Of a stretch of 7,832 bases of DNA, positions 5,551 through 7,832 are shown piece by piece. Source of the stretch: Acetobacteraceae bacterium (lineage in GTDB: Bacteria > Pseudomonadota > Alphaproteobacteria > Acetobacterales > Acetobacteraceae); NCBI GenBank assembly GCA_019689515.1, contig JADGHI010000166.1, positions 1-7,832 on the forward strand. The letters are read 5' to 3'. Within the stretch, counting starts at the first letter, position 1. Each line of letters opens with the position of its first letter. Below the pieces are notes generated by a model. That model worked only from the letters and a program-made list of their open reading frames with translations. It was not told the DNA's origin and searched no databases. The position numbers and the translations under genes are program-made.

Positions 5551-7056
5551 ATGGAAACACTAATCGCCAACCTAGCGCACGGCTTCGGCGTCGCGCTGTC
5601 CTGGAACAACCTGCTCTTCGCCTTCATCGGCTGCATGATCGGCACCGCGATCGGCGTGCTGCCGGGCATCGGCCCGGTGGCGACGATCTCGCTGCTGCTG
5701 CCGATCACCTTCGGACAGCCGGCGACGACGGCGATCATCATGCTCGCCGGCATCTACTACGGCGCGCAATACGGTGGCTCGACCACGGCGATCCTGCTGA
5801 ACCTGCCGGGCGAGGTCTCCGCCGTCGTCACCACGCTCGAGGGCTACAAGATGGCCCGCAAGGGCCGTGCGGGCGCGGCGCTCACCATCGCGGCCGTCGG
5901 CTCCTTCTTCGCGGGCTGCGTGTCCACGGTGCTGGTGGCGGCCTCCGGCCCGCTGCTGACCTCCGTGGCGCTGTCCTTCGGCCCGGCCGACTACTTCTCG
6001 CTGATGCTGCTCGGCCTGATCATCGCCGCGGTGCTCGCGCAGGGCTCCGTGATCAAGTCGGTCGGCATGGTGGTGCTCGGGGTCGCGCTCGGCTTGGTCG
6101 GGACCGACGTGCAGACCGGCCAGCAGCGCTTCACCTTCGGTATCCCGGAACTCTCGGACGGGCTTGACTTCGCCGCCCTGGCCATGGGCCTGTTCGGCAT
6201 CGCCGAGATCATCCTCAACCTCGACCGGCCCGAGGCGCGGTCGGTGCTGACCACGAAGGTCGGCAGCCTCTACCTGACTCGCGAGGAGGTGAGGCGGTCC
6301 ATTCCCTCCGTGCTGCGCGGCACGGCGGTCGGCTCGGTCCTCGGCATCCTGCCCGGTGGCGGCGCGGCGCTCGCCTCCTTCGGCTCCTACATGATGGAGC
6401 GCCGGGTCTCCAAGTACGGGAACCAGTTCGGCACCGGCGCGATCGAGGGCGTGGCGGGTCCGGAATCGGCGAACAACGCGGCCTCGCAGACCAGCTTCAT
6501 CCCGCTGCTCACCCTCGGCATCCCGGCCAACGCGGTGATGGCGCTGATGGTCGGCGCGCTGATCATCCAGGGCATCCAGCCCGGCCCGCGCATGGTCGAG
6601 GCGCAGCCCGACCTGTTCTGGGGCCTGATCGCCTCCATGTGGATCGGCAACCTGATGCTGCTGATCATCAACCTGCCGATGATCGGCATGTGGGTGAAGC
6701 TGCTGCAGGTGCCCTACCGCTACATGTACCCGGCGATCCTGATGTTCTGCTCGGTGGGCATCTACTCCATCAACAACAACGTCTTCGACGTGTACCTGAC
6801 GGTGCTGTTCGCCATCGCGGGCTACCTGTTCGCCAAGATGAAGATGGAGCCGGCGCCGCTGCTCATCGGCTTCGTCCTCGGGCCGATGATGGAGGAGCAC
6901 CTGCGCCGGGCGATGCTGCTCAGCCGCGGCGACCCGATGGTGTTCATCGAGCGGCCGATCAGCGGCACGCTGCTCGCGCTGGCCGCGATCGCGCTCGGCC
7001 TGATGCTGCTGCCCAGCCTGCGCAAGGGCAAGGACGAGGCGCTGGCCGGCGGCTGA
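5551..7056 (+). CDS. tctA: Tripartite tricarboxylate transporter large membrane subunit TctA
   Basis: A 501-residue polytopic inner-membrane protein, the usual length for TctA, which forms the transport channel. Family hallmarks are plain: GVLPGIGP (35-42), GIYYGAQYGGSTTAILLNLP (67-86), then in the second half GILPGGGA (265-272), IEGVAGPESANNA (298-310) and PLLTLGIPANA (318-328). The two glycine/proline-rich motifs in the two halves reflect the internal repeat typical of the family. Hydrophobic segments fill most of the chain, ending with a segment at about residues 471-491 and a charged tail (RKGKDE). The ribosome-binding site AGGGGA (5537-5542) is eight bases before the ATG. It is the last gene of the tctCBA operon and is followed by an intrinsic terminator. 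No frame damage is seen. Which cation drives it and which acid it carries cannot be told from sequence. Confidence 0.97.
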   Translation: METLIANLAHGFGVALSWNNLLFAFIGCMIGTAIGVLPGIGPVATISLLLPITFGQPATTAIIMLAGIYYGAQYGGSTTAILLNLPGEVSAVVTTLEGYKMARKGRAGAALTIAAVGSFFAGCVSTVLVAASGPLLTSVALSFGPADYFSLMLLGLIIAAVLAQGSVIKSVGMVVLGVALGLVGTDVQTGQQRFTFGIPELSDGLDFAALAMGLFGIAEIILNLDRPEARSVLTTKVGSLYLTREEVRRSIPSVLRGTAVGSVLGILPGGGAALASFGSYMMERRVSKYGNQFGTGAIEGVAGPESANNAASQTSFIPLLTLGIPANAVMALMVGALIIQGIQPGPRMVEAQPDLFWGLIASMWIGNLMLLIINLPMIGMWVKLLQVPYRYMYPAILMFCSVGIYSINNNVFDVYLTVLFAIAGYLFAKMKMEPAPLLIGFVLGPMMEEHLRRAMLLSRGDPMVFIERPISGTLLALAAIALGLMLLPSLRKGKDEALAGG

Positions 7057-7115
7057 CGTCGGCCAAGGCGGGGGTGGTGCCGGTGCGCGCCGCCCCGCCG
7101 CCGCTCCTTCAATCC

Positions 7116-7153
7116 GCCGCCGGGCCTGGACACGGCCCGGCGGCTTTTCTTTT
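7116..7153 (+). terminator. Intrinsic terminator of the tctCBA operon
   Basis: GCCGCCGGGCC (7116-7126) and GGCCCGGCGGC (7134-7144) form a perfect 11-pair stem with a 7-base loop. TTTTCTTTT follows directly at 7145-7153. It sits 59 bases beyond the tctA stop and before the next gene, so it separates the transporter operon from the manC-like gene. Confidence 0.95.
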
Positions 7154-7189
7154 GCCGGCGTCCGCCGCATGGTCCGCGGGCACCGACGG

Positions 7190-7213
7190 ACGAGCGAACG
7201 AGCGAGGAGCGAT
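7190..7213 (+). repeat. Tandem 8-bp repeat across the manC-like ribosome-binding site
   Basis: ACGAGCGA is repeated head to tail at 7190-7197 and 7198-7205, then a variant GGAGCGAT (7206-7213) runs into the start codon. The only ribosome-binding-like sequence, AGGAG (7205-7209), lies where the repeat copies join and is only two bases from the ATG, closer than normal. Confidence 0.5.
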
Positions 7214-7832
7214 GGCTGAAGCGACGGCGCAGCGCGGCATGGTCGGCGAGGACGGGCCGATCCTGCCGGTGATCCTTTCGGGCGGGTCCGGCACGCGGCT
7301 CTGGCCCCTCTCGCGCGAGGGCTACCCGAAGCAGTTCTGGCCGCTGGTCTCGGACCGGCCGATGCTGGCCGAGACGGCGGCGCGCGCCCAGGGACCCGGC
7401 TTCGCCCCGCCGATCGTGGTCTGCAACGAGGCGCACCGCTTCCTGGTCGCCGAGCAGCTCCGGCCCTTCCCCGGCAGCCGCATCCTGCTCGAACCGACGC
7501 CGCGCAACAGTGCCCCGGCCATCGCCGCCGCCGCCCTCATCGCCGCGGAGGAGGACCCCGGGACGGTGCTGTGGCTGCTCGCCGCCGACCATGCGGTGGC
7601 CGACCTGCCGGCGCTGCACGCGGCGCTGGCCCGCGCCGCCGTCGCCGCGCGGGCGGGGCGGATCGTGACCTTCGGCATGACGCCGACCGCGCCCGAAACC
7701 GGATACGGCTACATCGAGGCGGGCGGGGAACTGCCCGAGGCGCCCGGCGTGCGGGCGGTCGCCCGCTTCGTCGAGAAGCCGGACGCGGCTACCGCCGCGC
7801 GCTGGGTGGCCGAGGGGCGGCATCTCTGGAAC
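7212..7832 (+). CDS. manC: Mannose-1-phosphate guanylyltransferase (ManC/CpsB-type), N-terminal part; 3' end outside window
   Basis: The frame is open from ATG 7212 to the window edge, giving 207 residues. The protein makes GDP-mannose from mannose 1-phosphate and GTP in the cytoplasm, a precursor for surface polysaccharides. The nucleotidyltransferase signature LSGGSGTRLWPLSR (22-35) with YPKQF (38-42) binds GTP. EPTPRNSAPAIA (94-105), AADHAV (124-129, Asp126 as expected metal ligand), TFGMTPTAPETGYGYI (153-168) and FVEKPD (186-191) follow in family order. Full-length ManC proteins have about 470 residues, often with a C-terminal mannose-6-phosphate isomerase domain; that part lies outside the window, so whether this one is bifunctional is unknown. 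Residues 1-15 are an extra N-terminal stretch; Met10 (7239) is a possible alternative start because the ribosome-binding spacing at 7212 is short. The terminator before it shows it is an independent unit. Confidence 0.93.
   Translation, partial: MAEATAQRGMVGEDGPILPVILSGGSGTRLWPLSREGYPKQFWPLVSDRPMLAETAARAQGPGFAPPIVVCNEAHRFLVAEQLRPFPGSRILLEPTPRNSAPAIAAAALIAAEEDPGTVLWLLAADHAVADLPALHAALARAAVAARAGRIVTFGMTPTAPETGYGYIEAGGELPEAPGVRAVARFVEKPDAATAARWVAEGRHLWN

Noticed and set aside
5572..7170. A 532-codon open frame antisense to tctA
   Set aside because: Its composition is dominated by Arg, Ala, Gln, Asp and His with no motif, and it lies opposite a fully convincing TctA. It even crosses the terminator stem. 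It is a codon-bias shadow.

Overview
The window is very GC-rich and its codons strongly favour G or C at third positions. Together with Bug/TctC-type solute-binding proteins carrying twin-arginine-like signal peptides, this suggests an alphaproteobacterium, most likely of the Acetobacteraceae (Roseomonas-like). That placement is inferred from style and gene content only. There are no rRNA, tRNA, CRISPR or insertion-sequence features.

Layout. (1) At the left edge, positions 1-585 (+) hold the C-terminal 194 residues of a DUF429-type predicted nuclease with an RNase H fold. (2) A leftward gene group follows, read from 3786 down to 666: an M20D-family amidohydrolase (3786-2611), a creatininase-family amidohydrolase overlapping it by four bases (2614-1799), and, after a 152-bp gap, a TctC/Bug solute-binding protein (1646-666). 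(3) Diverging from the M20 gene is a complete tripartite tricarboxylate transporter operon, tctC-tctB-tctA (about 3945-7056), closed by a strong intrinsic terminator at 7116-7153. (4) At the right edge, the start of an unrelated mannose-1-phosphate guanylyltransferase (manC-like) gene begins at 7212 and runs off the window.

The central part (666-7056) reads as one functional locus. A three-part secondary transporter (periplasmic binding protein, small 4-TM subunit, large multi-TM subunit) and a second, clearly diverged binding protein would import a small carboxylate. Two cytoplasmic metal-dependent amidohydrolases, made as a coupled pair, would then cut amide bonds in it. A plausible but unproven reading is import and two-step hydrolysis of an amide- or lactam-bearing organic acid. 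The roughly 158-bp divergent control region (3787-3944) holds two abutting perfect 10-bp palindromes framed by a 7-bp direct repeat, next to a good sigma70-like promoter for the M20 gene. No transcription regulator is encoded in the window.
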